Source of the DNA: an uncultured Paracoccaceae bacterium
GTDB taxonomy: Bacteria; Pseudomonadota; Alphaproteobacteria; Rhodobacterales; Rhodobacteraceae
DNA: 64,000 nucleotides
Direction: 5' to 3'
Assembly: GCA_951812615.1 (NCBI GenBank)
Contig: CATOSU010000001.1
Span: 124,001 to 188,000 of the forward strand
Under the pieces are notes generated by a model. That model was given only the letters and a program-made list of their open reading frames with translations. It was not told where the DNA came from and did not search any database. The position numbers were made by a program, and so were the translations under genes. Positions 16,226-24,810 of the stretch are shown in pieces (within the stretch, counting starts at the first letter, position 1; each line of letters begins with the position of its first letter).

Positions 16226-17805
16226 TCTGCTGCCTCGAGCGACAAGCCCATCGGGAGGTCGTGAAATAACGAAGCGTCCATCTTGCGCAGGTTATCGGCA
16301 ACGATGAGCGCCGTCCCGGCCTGATCCAGCACATCACGCTGCAAATCGACACCCGGGGCAATCTCGGTCACGGTCAAGCCCCCGTGCAGCAGCTTGAGCA
16401 CGCAGCGCTCGGTGACATAGGTCACATCCTGGCCCTGTTCGATCGCGCGCTTGCCGGAAAAGGACACCTGCTCGACGGCCTCGACGATTTTCGCGATCTT
16501 GCCTTCGCGCTCGATCACCAATTGCCCGTGGTCGATGCGCATCTTGGCGCCGGCGTTGAAATTGCCTGAAAACACGATTTTCCCGGCCCGCGCGGTGATA
16601 TCGACGAACCCGCCCGCTCCGGCGGTGCGGTGCGGCACTGCAGAGAGCCTCGACACATTGACCGATCCAAATTTGTCGATCTCGAGAAAGGACAAAAGCG
16701 AGGCATCGAAACCGCCGGCCTGGAAATAGGCGAACTGATGCGGGCTGGCGACAAAGGCCTCTGCATTGGCCGAACAGCCGAATTTGAAATCCAGAAGCGG
16801 CACGCCACCTACGGCGCCCTGTTCGATGACCCAGGTCACCGCGCCATGGCGACCTTCTTCAAGGAAAATGCGGGGCACATTGGCTGAGATGCCGAAGCCG
16901 ACATTGACAGCCCAACCGTCCTTGAGTTCCTGCGCAACCCGACGTGCGATAACCTTGCCGATCCCGAATTCAGGCAGATGAAAACCGCCCAAAGGCCGGA
17001 TCAACTCGCCCGAAATGGCCGGGTCATAGCTGGTGGCGGTGGTTTGCAACATGTCCGGCGCCTCGACCACCGCATCCACCAGAATGCCTGGAACGCGCAC
17101 GTCATGGGGTCTGATAGACCCGTTCTGACCCAGCCGCCGCACCTGGGCGATGACGGTCCCGCCATTGTTATGCGCTGCCAGCGCCATTTCCATTGCGCCC
17201 AGATAGGCGCCCTCCTGTTCGAAACTCAGATTGCCGCGCTCGTCGGCCGTGGTCGCCCGGATGATCGCCACATCCGGCCGGATCGACGGGAAATAGAGCC
17301 AGTCCTCGCCCTCGAAATGTTCGCGCCGCACGATGGGATCGGCACGTGCCGTGTCGTTCATCGCGCAACCTTCCAGATCGGGGTCGACAAAGGTCTGCAT
17401 CCCGACCTTGGTAAACACGCCGGGGCGCTTCGAAGCGCCTTCGCGGAGCATGTCAAAGACGATGCCCGAGGGCACGTTATATGCGGCCAGTTGCTCGCCC
17501 AGGATCATCTGCCAGATTTTCGGCGGCTCGGCGTTCGACGGGCCGGAAATGTATGATCCGCCGATGATCTTTGCCAGAAGCCCCGGCTTGGCCATGTGAT
17601 CGGTGCCGGGTGTGCCGAACATGTCACCCGCCGCGATGGGATGGACCGAGGTCAGATTACGCGGGGCGCCGGTTTCCTCGAACCGTTGACCGATCGCTTC
17701 AAGCACCGCGTCAGGGCAGCACAGACCGGACGAGGAATTCACCGCCACCACGGCATCGTTTGCAATCAGGTCTGCGGCTTCGCGGGCTGTTTTGATCTTC
17801 GACAT
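16222..17805 (-). CDS. Acetate/3-ketoacid-type CoA-transferase (single-chain, family I)
   Basis: 527 residues, a fused alpha-beta CoA-transferase of the YdiF / propionate CoA-transferase type. The catalytic glutamate lies in VIEQGAVGGVPLLDFKFG, and GLLAKIIGGSYISGP and ATTADERGNLSFE are further family blocks. It would move CoA between an acyl-CoA donor and the pathway acid, activating it without ATP. I prefer the start at 17805 over the one at 17832 because the latter abuts the operator and has no ribosome-binding site, whereas GGAAATACC lies before 17805. First gene of the operon with the hydratase and Dabb genes. Confidence 0.9.
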   Translation of the reverse strand: MSKIKTAREAADLIANDAVVAVNSSSGLCCPDAVLEAIGQRFEETGAPRNLTSVHPIAAGDMFGTPGTDHMAKPGLLAKIIGGSYISGPSNAEPPKIWQMILGEQLAAYNVPSGIVFDMLREGASKRPGVFTKVGMQTFVDPDLEGCAMNDTARADPIVRREHFEGEDWLYFPSIRPDVAIIRATTADERGNLSFEQEGAYLGAMEMALAAHNNGGTVIAQVRRLGQNGSIRPHDVRVPGILVDAVVEAPDMLQTTATSYDPAISGELIRPLGGFHLPEFGIGKVIARRVAQELKDGWAVNVGFGISANVPRIFLEEGRHGAVTWVIEQGAVGGVPLLDFKFGCSANAEAFVASPHQFAYFQAGGFDASLLSFLEIDKFGSVNVSRLSAVPHRTAGAGGFVDITARAGKIVFSGNFNAGAKMRIDHGQLVIEREGKIAKIVEAVEQVSFSGKRAIEQGQDVTYVTERCVLKLLHGGLTVTEIAPGVDLQRDVLDQAGTALIVADNLRKMDASLFHDLPMGLSLEAAE

Positions 17806-17834
17806 CCGGTATTTCCGTCCACGCGATTCCATAA

Positions 17835-17850
17835 GTAACTATCTGGTTAT
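17835..17850. promoter_or_regulatory. Operator copy 3 (GTAAC-N6-GTTAT)
   Basis: GTAACTATCTGGTTAT lies between the divergent CoA-transferase (start 17805) and second aldo/keto reductase (start 17958). Read on the other strand, it has the same arms and a core nearly identical to copies 1 and 2. Confidence 0.72.
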
Positions 17851-17957
17851 TTCATCGCATATCAGTTAGGCTGAATCAAGCGTTCCAGCATGGCGGCAGG
17901 GGAAGATTTTCCAATGTGCCTGGCACTGCAATACGTGAATGAAAGGTAAGGAGAACG

Positions 17958-18779
17958 GTGTTGAACATCCTTTTTCAGAACACCCATCAACGGGTCTTTG
18001 GCACCTATCCGTTGCGGGGGGCTGCGCTCGCGGATGCCGTGACCGCGGCAGCGCAGGCGGGCTATCGCGCGTTTGACACGGCGCAGATGTATGAAAACGA
18101 AGCAGATACCGGTGCGGCACTGGCTGCCACCGGTCTGGCGCGTGAAGATCTGTGCATCATCACCAAGGTGCATCCCGACAACTACAGCGAAGACCGGTTC
18201 ATCGCGTCGGTGGAAGAGAGCCTTTTGAAACTGCGTGTCGAGGAGGTGGACGTTCTGCTCTTGCATTGGCCGCTGGTCGGGGGGCAGGTTGAACCGCCCC
18301 TGAAGCTCCTGCAAAGCGCGCTGACCCGGGGGCTTGCGCGACATATCGGCGTGTCCAATTTCAACGCCGCGATGATGCGGACTGCGCGGGCGGTCATCGA
18401 TGCCCCCATCGTCGCCAACCAGGTCGAGTTTCACCCGCTTCTGGATCAAAGCGCCCTGTTGGCGGCCTCGGTCGAAACCGGAATTCCGCTTATGTCCTAT
18501 TCCTCGGTGGCGCGCGGCGAGGTGTTCAAATATCCGCTTTTCGCCGAACTGGGTGCGGCCTACGGGGTGAGCGCCGCCCAGATCGTGCTGCGCTGGATCC
18601 TGCAAAAGGGCGTGGTGGCGAATACCATGTCGACCAAGCCCGAAAACATCCGCGCCAATTTCGATGTAATGGATTTCACCCTGTCCACGGTCGATATGGC
18701 CCGCATCGGTACTTTGGGGGCCACAGGGTATCGGATTGTGACCGAGGATATCGTGCCCTGGACGCCTGACTGGGATTGA
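17958..18779 (+). CDS. Aldo/keto reductase (2,5-diketogluconate reductase-like)
   Basis: 273 residues. The tetrad is visible as Asp and Tyr in FDTAQMYENEADTG, Lys in IITKVHPDNY and His in LLLHWPLVGG, with the IGVSNFN and NQVEFHPLLDQ blocks of the AKR5/AKR3 branch. It is clearly a different subfamily from the reductase at 13536, so two distinct carbonyl or alcohol steps are likely. The start is a GTG with AAGGAG 4 bases upstream; a TTG one codon later is an alternative. It shares the regulatory region holding operator copy 3. Confidence 0.88.
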   Translation: MLNILFQNTHQRVFGTYPLRGAALADAVTAAAQAGYRAFDTAQMYENEADTGAALAATGLAREDLCIITKVHPDNYSEDRFIASVEESLLKLRVEEVDVLLLHWPLVGGQVEPPLKLLQSALTRGLARHIGVSNFNAAMMRTARAVIDAPIVANQVEFHPLLDQSALLAASVETGIPLMSYSSVARGEVFKYPLFAELGAAYGVSAAQIVLRWILQKGVVANTMSTKPENIRANFDVMDFTLSTVDMARIGTLGATGYRIVTEDIVPWTPDWD

Positions 18780-19051
18780 TCTGAAATAGGCCTTCAATGC
18801 GGACCCAGTTGTCATTAGTTGCGCAAGGTCCAACGGCAGCTTCAGCGAAAATGCCAGCAAATTCAGAATGACATTTCGACTTCAAAGACTTGTGGATGGT
18901 TCGAATCTCAACAATTCAAAAGTCATTTTACCCGTGGCATCGAACTTCTGAACCATATCGACCTATTTTGCCCGGTAGTATCTGGCTAATACCCGTGCTG
19001 CTTCCTGGTGCGCTACTCTCCCGTACACAACAAAGCCCGCAGGAGGGGACA
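18780..19051. other. Border between catabolic locus and inserted cassette
   Basis: 272 bases that are visibly more AT-rich than the DNA to the left. It should contain the promoter of the VOC-GMC cassette, but I find no convincing -35/-10 pair and no operator copy. No gene of useful length is present; the open frame from 18890 has no ribosome-binding site until the TTG at 19052. Confidence 0.45.
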
Positions 19052-19447
19052 TTGGCGAAGTACGTGCACTCGATGATACGCGTTCTTGACGAAAGAAGGT
19101 CAGTTGATTTCTACGATCAGGCATTCGGGCTGAAGGTTGTTGAGCGTTTAGACTTTGACAGCTTTACTCTTGTTTATCTGTCAAATCCGGAAACCCCGGT
19201 GGAGCTTGAACTGACGGTCAACAAAAATCAGAGCGAACCCTATGAACTTGGGAACGGCTATGGCCACGTCGCGTTTGTTGTCGAAGACGTAGATGCAGAA
19301 CACAAGCGTTTCGAAGCGGTCGGGTTGGCACCGCGCAAACTCGTGAACTTCGAGCACGACGGTAAAACACTTGCCCGATTCTTCTTTGTTCAAGACCCGG
19401 ATGGGTACGAAATCGAAGTGATGCAAAGGCTCGGGCGCTACCAATAA
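19052..19447 (+). CDS. Glyoxalase/VOC superfamily protein (lactoylglutathione lyase-like)
   Basis: 131 residues with two beta-alpha-beta-beta-beta modules. KYVHSMIRVLDERRSVDFYDQAFGLKVVER matches the start of lactoylglutathione lyases, including the metal-ligand His. GYGHVAFVVEDVDA holds the second-half His, and FVQDPDGYEIEVMQR the C-terminal Glu. These are the expected metal ligands of GloA-type enzymes. The start is a TTG with AGGAGG at 19041-19046; the longer frame upstream has no start signal. Base composition is lower in GC than the flanking catabolic genes. It precedes the Tat-GMC pair by 20 bases, suggesting one unit. Confidence 0.85.
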   Translation: MAKYVHSMIRVLDERRSVDFYDQAFGLKVVERLDFDSFTLVYLSNPETPVELELTVNKNQSEPYELGNGYGHVAFVVEDVDAEHKRFEAVGLAPRKLVNFEHDGKTLARFFFVQDPDGYEIEVMQRLGRYQ

Positions 19448-19467
19448 ATCATCCAAGGGAGGATACT

Positions 19468-19992
19468 GTGACTTTAACACCAACCCCAAGAAAACTGACC
19501 AGGCGGCAATTGCTTCAGAGCTCAGTCGCTGCAGGTACCATTGCCGTCGCAGGCACTGGCTTTATTGCCGCGCCGAACGCAGCCTGGGCCCTCGAAGTGA
19601 CCGAGATAACTGAGCACCAGCTGGCGACGCTGGTTCAGATGGCGCGCGATACTTACCCACATGACAGCGTTGGTGATGAGTATTACGTGATTGCCGTCAA
19701 AGGGTACGACAACGCCGATCAGAAAGAGTTCATTGCGCAGGGTGTGGCAAAACTGGACGATCTGGCTCAGGCCGATGGCGCTCCGGACTATTTGTCCACC
19801 AAGTGGGAGGACAACCGCGTCGCATTGCTGAAGCAGATCGAGGACGACGCGTTTTTTCAAACGATCCGGGGCGGCCTCGTGACGGGGCTCTACAACCAAA
19901 AGGCAGTTTGGCCAATCTTCGGCTATGAAGGCGAATCCTTCAGCTTTGGTGGCTACATCGACCGTGGCTTCAACGACATCAACTGGCTCTGA
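19468..19992 (+). CDS. Tat-exported gluconate 2-dehydrogenase subunit 3-like protein
   Basis: 174 residues. It begins with a twin-arginine leader, LTRRQLLQSSVAAGTIAVAG, and a signal-peptidase-like AWA site near residue 41. The rest resembles the small (gamma, subunit 3) chain of membrane-bound FAD dehydrogenases such as gluconate 2-dehydrogenase, which helps fold or export the flavoprotein. The start codon is GTG with GGGAGG upstream. The GMC flavoprotein follows after ten bases, as expected for subunit pairs. The cytochrome c subunit seen in classical three-subunit enzymes is not next to it. Confidence 0.8.
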   Translation: MTLTPTPRKLTRRQLLQSSVAAGTIAVAGTGFIAAPNAAWALEVTEITEHQLATLVQMARDTYPHDSVGDEYYVIAVKGYDNADQKEFIAQGVAKLDDLAQADGAPDYLSTKWEDNRVALLKQIEDDAFFQTIRGGLVTGLYNQKAVWPIFGYEGESFSFGGYIDRGFNDINWL

Positions 19993-20002
19993 GGGGACAA
20001 TC

Positions 20003-21571
20003 ATGACAAAATTCGAAATGAGTGACGACAGCGTCGTTGTTGTGATCGGTACAGGCGCCGGGGGTGGCGTTTTGTCGAACGAGCTTGCGCAAAAGGGAGT
20101 GAATGTTGTCGCGCTGGAAGCCGGTGGCCGTTATCTGCCAGAGGACTACGTCAACGACGAGTGGGAAAGCTTTGGGCAGCTCGCCTGGGTCGATCCCCGA
20201 ACCACGTCCGGTGACTGGCGCGTTTCAAAGGATTTCTCGGGCCTGCCCGCCTGGATCGTAAAGGCTGTTGGAGGTACGACAACACACTGGGCTGGTGCAT
20301 CGCTCAGGTTTCAGGATCATGAATGGAAGGCCAAGACAAATTACGGCGAGGTTGAGGGTGCAAACCTTCTCGATTGGCCGATCGATCCGCGCGAAATGGA
20401 CGACTACTATATCAAGGCCGAGAACAAGCTGGGTGTGACACGAACCGGTGGACGTGCCGGGCTGCCGGGAAACAATAACTATCTGGTGTTCGAAAAGGGT
20501 GCGAAGGCACTCGGCTACAACGAAGTCCACACCGGTCGTATGGCAATCAACAGCGATGACTATGACGATCGCCTGGCCTGCCAGCAGACTGGGTTTTGCT
20601 TCCAGGGGTGCAAATGGGGCGCGAAGTGGTCGGCGGCCTATACGGACATACCGCGCGGCGAAGCGACCGGCAATCTTGAAGTGCGTGAACACGCCCATGT
20701 CGCACGTATCGTGCATGATGACAGTGGCAAGGTCACCGGCGTCGAGTATTTCGACAAGGACGGCAATCTGCACCTGCAAAAAGCACGTGTTATCTGTGTC
20801 GCCGGAAATTCATTTGAAAGCCCAAGGCTACTTCTGAATTCGGCTTCGTCAATGTTCCCTGACGGTTTGGCAAATTCTTCCGGCATGGTCGGCAAGAATT
20901 ACATGCGACATATGACCGGTTCGGTTTATGCGGTTTTTGACAAACCGGTGAAGATGTGGCGCGGCACCACCATGGCTGGCATCATTCAAGACGAAGCGCG
21001 CCACGATCCAAGCCGTGGTTTTGTCGGCGGTTACGAGATGGAAACACTGGCACTGGGCCTGCCCTTCATGGCGGCATTCCTGAACCCGGGAGCCTGGGGT
21101 CGTGGTTTCACAACCGCCCTCGATTCATATGAAAACATGGCTGGTATGTGGCTTGTTGGCGAGGATATGCCGCAGGAAACAAACCGTGTTACGCTGAACA
21201 CCGATGTCAAAGACCAGTGGGGCCTTCCTGTCGCAAATGTGAACTTCTCGGATCACCCAAACGACGTTGCAATGCGCGAACATGCGTACCGCCAGGGTCA
21301 GGCGGTTTATGATGCTGTCGGGGCGACCCGAACGTTCCCAACACCGCCGTATCCGTCGACTCACAATCTGGGCACAAACCGGATGTCGGCCGATCCTAAG
21401 GACGGAGTTGTCAACAAGTGGGGTCGTACCCACGACATTGAAAATCTCTACATTTCGGACGGATCTCAGTTCACGACCGGAGCCGCGGAGAACCCGACGC
21501 TCACCATCGTGGCATTGGCAATCCGTCAGGCCGACCACATCGCTGGCGAATTGTCCAACGGCAATCTCTGA
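20003..21571 (+). CDS. GMC-family oxidoreductase (gluconate 2-dehydrogenase large subunit-like)
   Basis: 522 residues. The FAD-binding N-terminus is VVVIGTGAGGGVLSNELAQKG followed by VVALEAGG. The C-terminal active-site region shows STHNLGTNRM and GSQFTTGAAENPTLTIVALA, which supply the His and Asn expected in GMC dehydrogenases. No signal peptide is visible, in line with piggy-back export by the Tat-tagged small subunit. The ATG at 20003 follows GAGGGGACAATC. An intrinsic terminator lies downstream (21593-21627). The oxidised substrate is probably a sugar acid or polyol; this is inferred from family only. Confidence 0.87.
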   Translation: MTKFEMSDDSVVVVIGTGAGGGVLSNELAQKGVNVVALEAGGRYLPEDYVNDEWESFGQLAWVDPRTTSGDWRVSKDFSGLPAWIVKAVGGTTTHWAGASLRFQDHEWKAKTNYGEVEGANLLDWPIDPREMDDYYIKAENKLGVTRTGGRAGLPGNNNYLVFEKGAKALGYNEVHTGRMAINSDDYDDRLACQQTGFCFQGCKWGAKWSAAYTDIPRGEATGNLEVREHAHVARIVHDDSGKVTGVEYFDKDGNLHLQKARVICVAGNSFESPRLLLNSASSMFPDGLANSSGMVGKNYMRHMTGSVYAVFDKPVKMWRGTTMAGIIQDEARHDPSRGFVGGYEMETLALGLPFMAAFLNPGAWGRGFTTALDSYENMAGMWLVGEDMPQETNRVTLNTDVKDQWGLPVANVNFSDHPNDVAMREHAYRQGQAVYDAVGATRTFPTPPYPSTHNLGTNRMSADPKDGVVNKWGRTHDIENLYISDGSQFTTGAAENPTLTIVALAIRQADHIAGELSNGNL

Positions 21572-21592
21572 AAGGGAAACGCAAAGAAAATG

Positions 21593-21627
21593 AAACGGCC
21601 TCGCGCCTTGGTGCGAGGCCGTTTTTT
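21593..21627 (+). terminator. Intrinsic terminator after the GMC gene
   Basis: Arms AACGGCCTCGC and GCGAGGCCGTT flank an eight-base loop and are followed by a run of T (21622-21627). This is a textbook rho-independent terminator, ending the VOC-Tat-GMC transcription unit. Confidence 0.9.
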
Positions 21628-21644
21628 CGTTGATGTTTGATCGG

Positions 21645-22034
21645 TCAGTGCTGCGCTCTCGGAGTCGATTTTAGTTGTGCTCTTTCCCGGTTCTTTTCGG
21701 CCTCAACCTTCAGGATTTCCTCAGCGGGAAGAACCTCGAAGCTGGAGGCTTGCGCTGACGGGATCAGCCCTTGGAGCTGGAGGTCAACGAAGCGGAGACA
21801 GCACACTCTCAGAAAAGACGTGAAGTTCCCCAAATCATGACCTTCGTCGATTGACTCGTTATATAGCTGATGCAGCAGCTGTGGAACGTTCATATCGTCC
21901 TTGGCCGCAATTTCTTCGAGAATCATCCAAAACATGCTTTCAAGTCTGACGCTGGTGACCATGCCATCCATTCGGATTGAGCGTGTGTGGCTCGTCCATA
22001 AACTCGGGTCAGCACCAATAAACAGCCTGCACAT
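21645..22034 (-). CDS. Ribbon-helix-helix domain protein (RHH_4 type)
   Basis: 129 residues from the chosen ATG. CRLFIGADPSLWTSHTRSIRMDGMVTSVRLESMFWMILEEIA has the RHH_4 pattern: the SIRMDGMVTSVRLE strand-helix start followed by FWMILEEIAAKDDMNVPQLL. These are short DNA-binding or accessory proteins often found beside dehydrogenase or sulfotransferase genes. The start at 22034 is preferred because CTGGAGCC lies seven bases upstream, while the longer frame lacks a signal. It faces the GMC gene across the terminator and has the same AT-richer composition, so it probably belongs to the cassette, perhaps as its regulator. Confidence 0.72.
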   Translation of the reverse strand: MCRLFIGADPSLWTSHTRSIRMDGMVTSVRLESMFWMILEEIAAKDDMNVPQLLHQLYNESIDEGHDLGNFTSFLRVCCLRFVDLQLQGLIPSAQASSFEVLPAEEILKVEAEKNRERAQLKSTPRAQH

Positions 22035-22321
22035 TTTGTGGCTCCAGTTTCGTTTGAACTTTGAAGACATTTTATCTGAGTTCTTGATGATACGATAGCT
22101 TTTTCGCAACCGGAGAAAACTTGTGACACGGGTCAACTGATTGGCAAAAACTGCCGTTGGTGCAGATCGCAGCATTGTGCAAATTGGGCTCGAGGACTAA
22201 GCCGCTCTCGCGGCAACGGCGCTTGTTGCTGAGGTAGCGAGCGGAACAATATGTAGGCGCATTTTGCGATGTGACGGACCTGCCTGACGATTGAGGTTTC
22301 TCAATTGGACAGGAGGTTCCC

Positions 22322-23182
22322 ATGACACAGGAGAAGATGAGCCCGCTGCGTGCGCGGATGATCGAGGACATGCGCATTCGCGGGTTGGCTGAGACATCGC
22401 AGAAAGCGCATATCCGGGCGCTGAAGGATTTCACAGCGTTTCTGGGGCGTGCGCCGGATACGGCGACGCCAGATGAGCTGCGCGCCTATCAGCTTCATAT
22501 GACCGACACTGAGGTGACGCCGTCGGTCTACAATTCGCGGATCACGGCACTGCGGTTCTTCTTCGGCATGACATGCAATCGGGAGGATATGAAGAAGTAC
22601 ATGCAGTTCCGCACCGAGCCGCGGAAGCTGCCGATTGTGCTGAGCTTCGAGGAGGTCTCGGCGGTTTTGTCCGCGGCCCCTGGGCCCGGTCTCAAGTATC
22701 GGGCGGCACTCGGCATCGGGTATGGCGCAGGGCTGCGTGCCTCCGAGGTCACCAATCTCAAGGTTCGGGACATCGACAGTGACCGCATGCTGATCCATGT
22801 CGAGCGCGGTAAGGGCGGCAAGGATCGCGATGTGATGCTTTCGCCGTCCTTGCTGGAACTCCTTCGCGACTATTGGCGTGAGGCTCGCCCGCAGGGCTGG
22901 CTGTTTCCTGGGCAGAGCCGGGTTGAACCCCTGTCTCCACGGTCCTTGAATCGTGCCTTCAACTCGGCAAAGGCGATGGCCGGCATCAAGAAGCCTGCAA
23001 CATTGCACTCGCTCCGGCACAGCTTTGCTACGCATTTGTTGGAGGCCGATACGGATGTGCGGGTGATCCAGGTTCTCCTCGGCCACGCCAAGTTGACCAC
23101 GACGGCACGATATACACATGTGGCGACCAAGACGTTGCGCAATGTGTCCAGCCCGTTCGAGCACATCCAGGATGTGACCTGA
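22322..23182 (+). CDS. Site-specific tyrosine recombinase of the IS91-type element
   Basis: 286 residues. An N-terminal SAM-like core-binding domain (MIEDMRIRGLAETSQKAHIRALKDF) is followed by the catalytic domain. There GYGAGLRASEV holds the first Arg, HSLRHSFATHLL the His/Arg pair, and LLGHAKLTTTARYTHVA the late His and the nucleophilic Tyr. All catalytic residues are present, so it is probably active. An ACAGGAGG ribosome-binding site precedes the ATG. It is the usual companion of the IS91 transposase that follows; its exact role in transposition is uncertain. Confidence 0.9.
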   Translation: MTQEKMSPLRARMIEDMRIRGLAETSQKAHIRALKDFTAFLGRAPDTATPDELRAYQLHMTDTEVTPSVYNSRITALRFFFGMTCNREDMKKYMQFRTEPRKLPIVLSFEEVSAVLSAAPGPGLKYRAALGIGYGAGLRASEVTNLKVRDIDSDRMLIHVERGKGGKDRDVMLSPSLLELLRDYWREARPQGWLFPGQSRVEPLSPRSLNRAFNSAKAMAGIKKPATLHSLRHSFATHLLEADTDVRVIQVLLGHAKLTTTARYTHVATKTLRNVSSPFEHIQDVT

Positions 23183-23195
23183 CGGGGGCTGCAGC

Positions 23196-24389
23196 GTGCC
23201 GCGGCACGCGCTGGAGGTTGCCGACATCTTCCGTGATCATGGGCCTGCCTATCGGCGGGCCAATGCAGGGCGTCTGAGCCTTGGGCAACTCAAAGTGATG
23301 TCCGCCATTGAAGCCTGCCGGACCGAAGCACTCGGTGGGCATGTGGCAGCTTGCACCAAATGTGATCACCAGCATATCGCCTACAACAGTTGCAAGAACC
23401 GGCACTGCCCGAAGTGCCAGGGACCGGCGGCGCGCGATTGGATGGCGGCGCGGGCAGACGACTTGTTGCCCGTGGAATATTTCCACGTCGTCTTCACATT
23501 GCCGGCCGAGATCGCCCGCATCGCCTACTGGAACAAGCGGGCAATGTACGGCCTCTTGTTCAAGGCATCAGCCGAGACGGTGATGACCATCGTCGCTGAC
23601 CCCAGGCACCTTGGTGCCCGCGTCGGCATGACCTGCGTTCTCCACACCTGGGGATCGGCGATGACGCATCATCCCCACATCCACATGATCGTGCCCGGCG
23701 GCGGGTTGTCGCTTGATGGCATCCGATGGATCGGCTGCAAGCCCGGGTTCTTTCTGCCGGTCCGGGTGCTGTCTCGGCTGTTCAGACGCCTGTTCCTTGA
23801 GGGCCTGGTCAACTTGCACCGCGCCGGGCAGCTCACCTTCTTCAGTGATCTTGCCGGGCTGGCCGATGCAGATGCCTTCACTGCTTACCTCGCACCGCTG
23901 CGCAAAACCGAATGGGTGGTCTATGCCAAACCGCCCTTTGGCGGACCCGAGCAGGTTCTGGCCTATCTCAGCCGCTACACCCACCGGGTCGCGATCTCCA
24001 ACCATCGCCTCGTCAGCGCAGATGCCGACACCGTTTCCTTCCGCTGGAAGGATTACCGCATCAAGCGCGGCGACCGGATGAAGGTCATGCGGCTCGACAC
24101 GGGCGAGTTCATCCGCCGGTTCCTCATGCATGTCCTGCCCGATGGATTCCATCGCATCCGCCACTACGGCCTGCTGGCAAGCGCCGCCCGCAAGGCCAAC
24201 ATCGCGAAGATCCGCACATTGCTCGGTGCGGAACCGACCAGGCAGGAAGACGCACCCTCTGCCGAGATCATCCCTCTAATCTTGCGCGAGCCATGCCCCG
24301 ACTGCGGCGGACCCATGCGTATCACCGAGACGTTCCGGCGCGGCGAGGTTCCGCAATCCCGCGCCCCACCGAGGAGACAGGCCGCATGA
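23196..24389 (+). CDS. IS91-family transposase (HUH, Y2-type)
   Basis: 397 residues starting at GTG. The N-terminal zinc-binding region is CTKCDHQHIAYNSCKNRHCPKCQG. HHPHIHMIVPGGGLS carries the HUH histidines, and YLSRYTHRVAISNHRL holds the catalytic tyrosine block. A C-terminal CPDCGGPM zinc knuckle closes the protein. Length and motif order are complete, so this looks like an intact rolling-circle transposase. Parallel frames inside this region are shadows. Confidence 0.93.
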   Translation: MPRHALEVADIFRDHGPAYRRANAGRLSLGQLKVMSAIEACRTEALGGHVAACTKCDHQHIAYNSCKNRHCPKCQGPAARDWMAARADDLLPVEYFHVVFTLPAEIARIAYWNKRAMYGLLFKASAETVMTIVADPRHLGARVGMTCVLHTWGSAMTHHPHIHMIVPGGGLSLDGIRWIGCKPGFFLPVRVLSRLFRRLFLEGLVNLHRAGQLTFFSDLAGLADADAFTAYLAPLRKTEWVVYAKPPFGGPEQVLAYLSRYTHRVAISNHRLVSADADTVSFRWKDYRIKRGDRMKVMRLDTGEFIRRFLMHVLPDGFHRIRHYGLLASAARKANIAKIRTLLGAEPTRQEDAPSAEIIPLILREPCPDCGGPMRITETFRRGEVPQSRAPPRRQAA

Positions 24390-24759
24390 CCGGGCGCGCG
24401 CTCATCCCAACCGCTACCAACCGGGTGACTCAGCCACACCGGTCGAGCCCCCTTGTCCAAAGTGAGTTGGAAAGCCACACAAAAGGCACAACACGGCTAC
24501 TACCCGGGCTAAATCCAGGCCAAACCCTCTCGCGAAACATGGAAGCGGTCGACATCGCGCCCCACACCAACGTATCCGTCGCGGTCACAGACCCAGCCGA
24601 CAACGCTCTTTCCCCATAGACACCGCCCAGTCCCCGCGGCTTCCTCCCTGAGAGGTTTGTCAACGCGGGCCACGCTCACGCCCGGCCGATATCCCGCGCA
24701 ATGGCCCGCGTCGAAAAACCTTCATCGAAACAGTCATCCAACGTGCTACCAATCCAAAG
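24390..24759. other. Right flank of the IS91 element, no gene
   Basis: About 370 bases between the transposase stop and the terminator of the leftward GMC operon. It must contain the oriIS end of the element. The 24640-24700 part is GC-rich with short inverted repeats (GCGGG and CCCGC around 24666 and 24694). I cannot place the junction without a second copy. Confidence 0.4.
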
Positions 24760-24789
24760 AAGAAAACGGGCGACCCGAAGACCGCCCGT
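24760..24789 (-). terminator. Terminator of the ABC-GMC operon
   Basis: Read leftward, arms ACGGGCG and CGCCCGT with a ten-base loop are followed by TTTTCTTCTTT. This is a rho-independent terminator positioned 22 bases past the GMC stop codon. Confidence 0.8.
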
Positions 24790-24810
24790 ACCAGTTGGGG
24801 AGGAGAGGTT

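Larger units (their letters stand above)
22200..24650 (+). mobile_element. IS91-family insertion sequence with companion integrase (ends approximate)
   Basis: A tyrosine recombinase gene (22322) and an IS91-type HUH transposase gene (23196) lie head-to-tail 13 bases apart, an arrangement found in one IS91 subgroup. The left end should lie between the RHH gene and 22321, where a small GCCGC-TCTC-GCGGC hairpin occurs at 22201-22214. The right end should lie between 24390 and the terminator at 24760. IS91 elements transpose by rolling circle and make no target duplication, so exact ends need comparison with another copy. Confidence 0.8.

Noticed and set aside
23912..24619. Second plus-strand frame overlapping the IS91 transposase
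   Set aside because: Out of frame with the transposase, whose motifs are complete; the alternative translation is His/Pro/Arg-rich.
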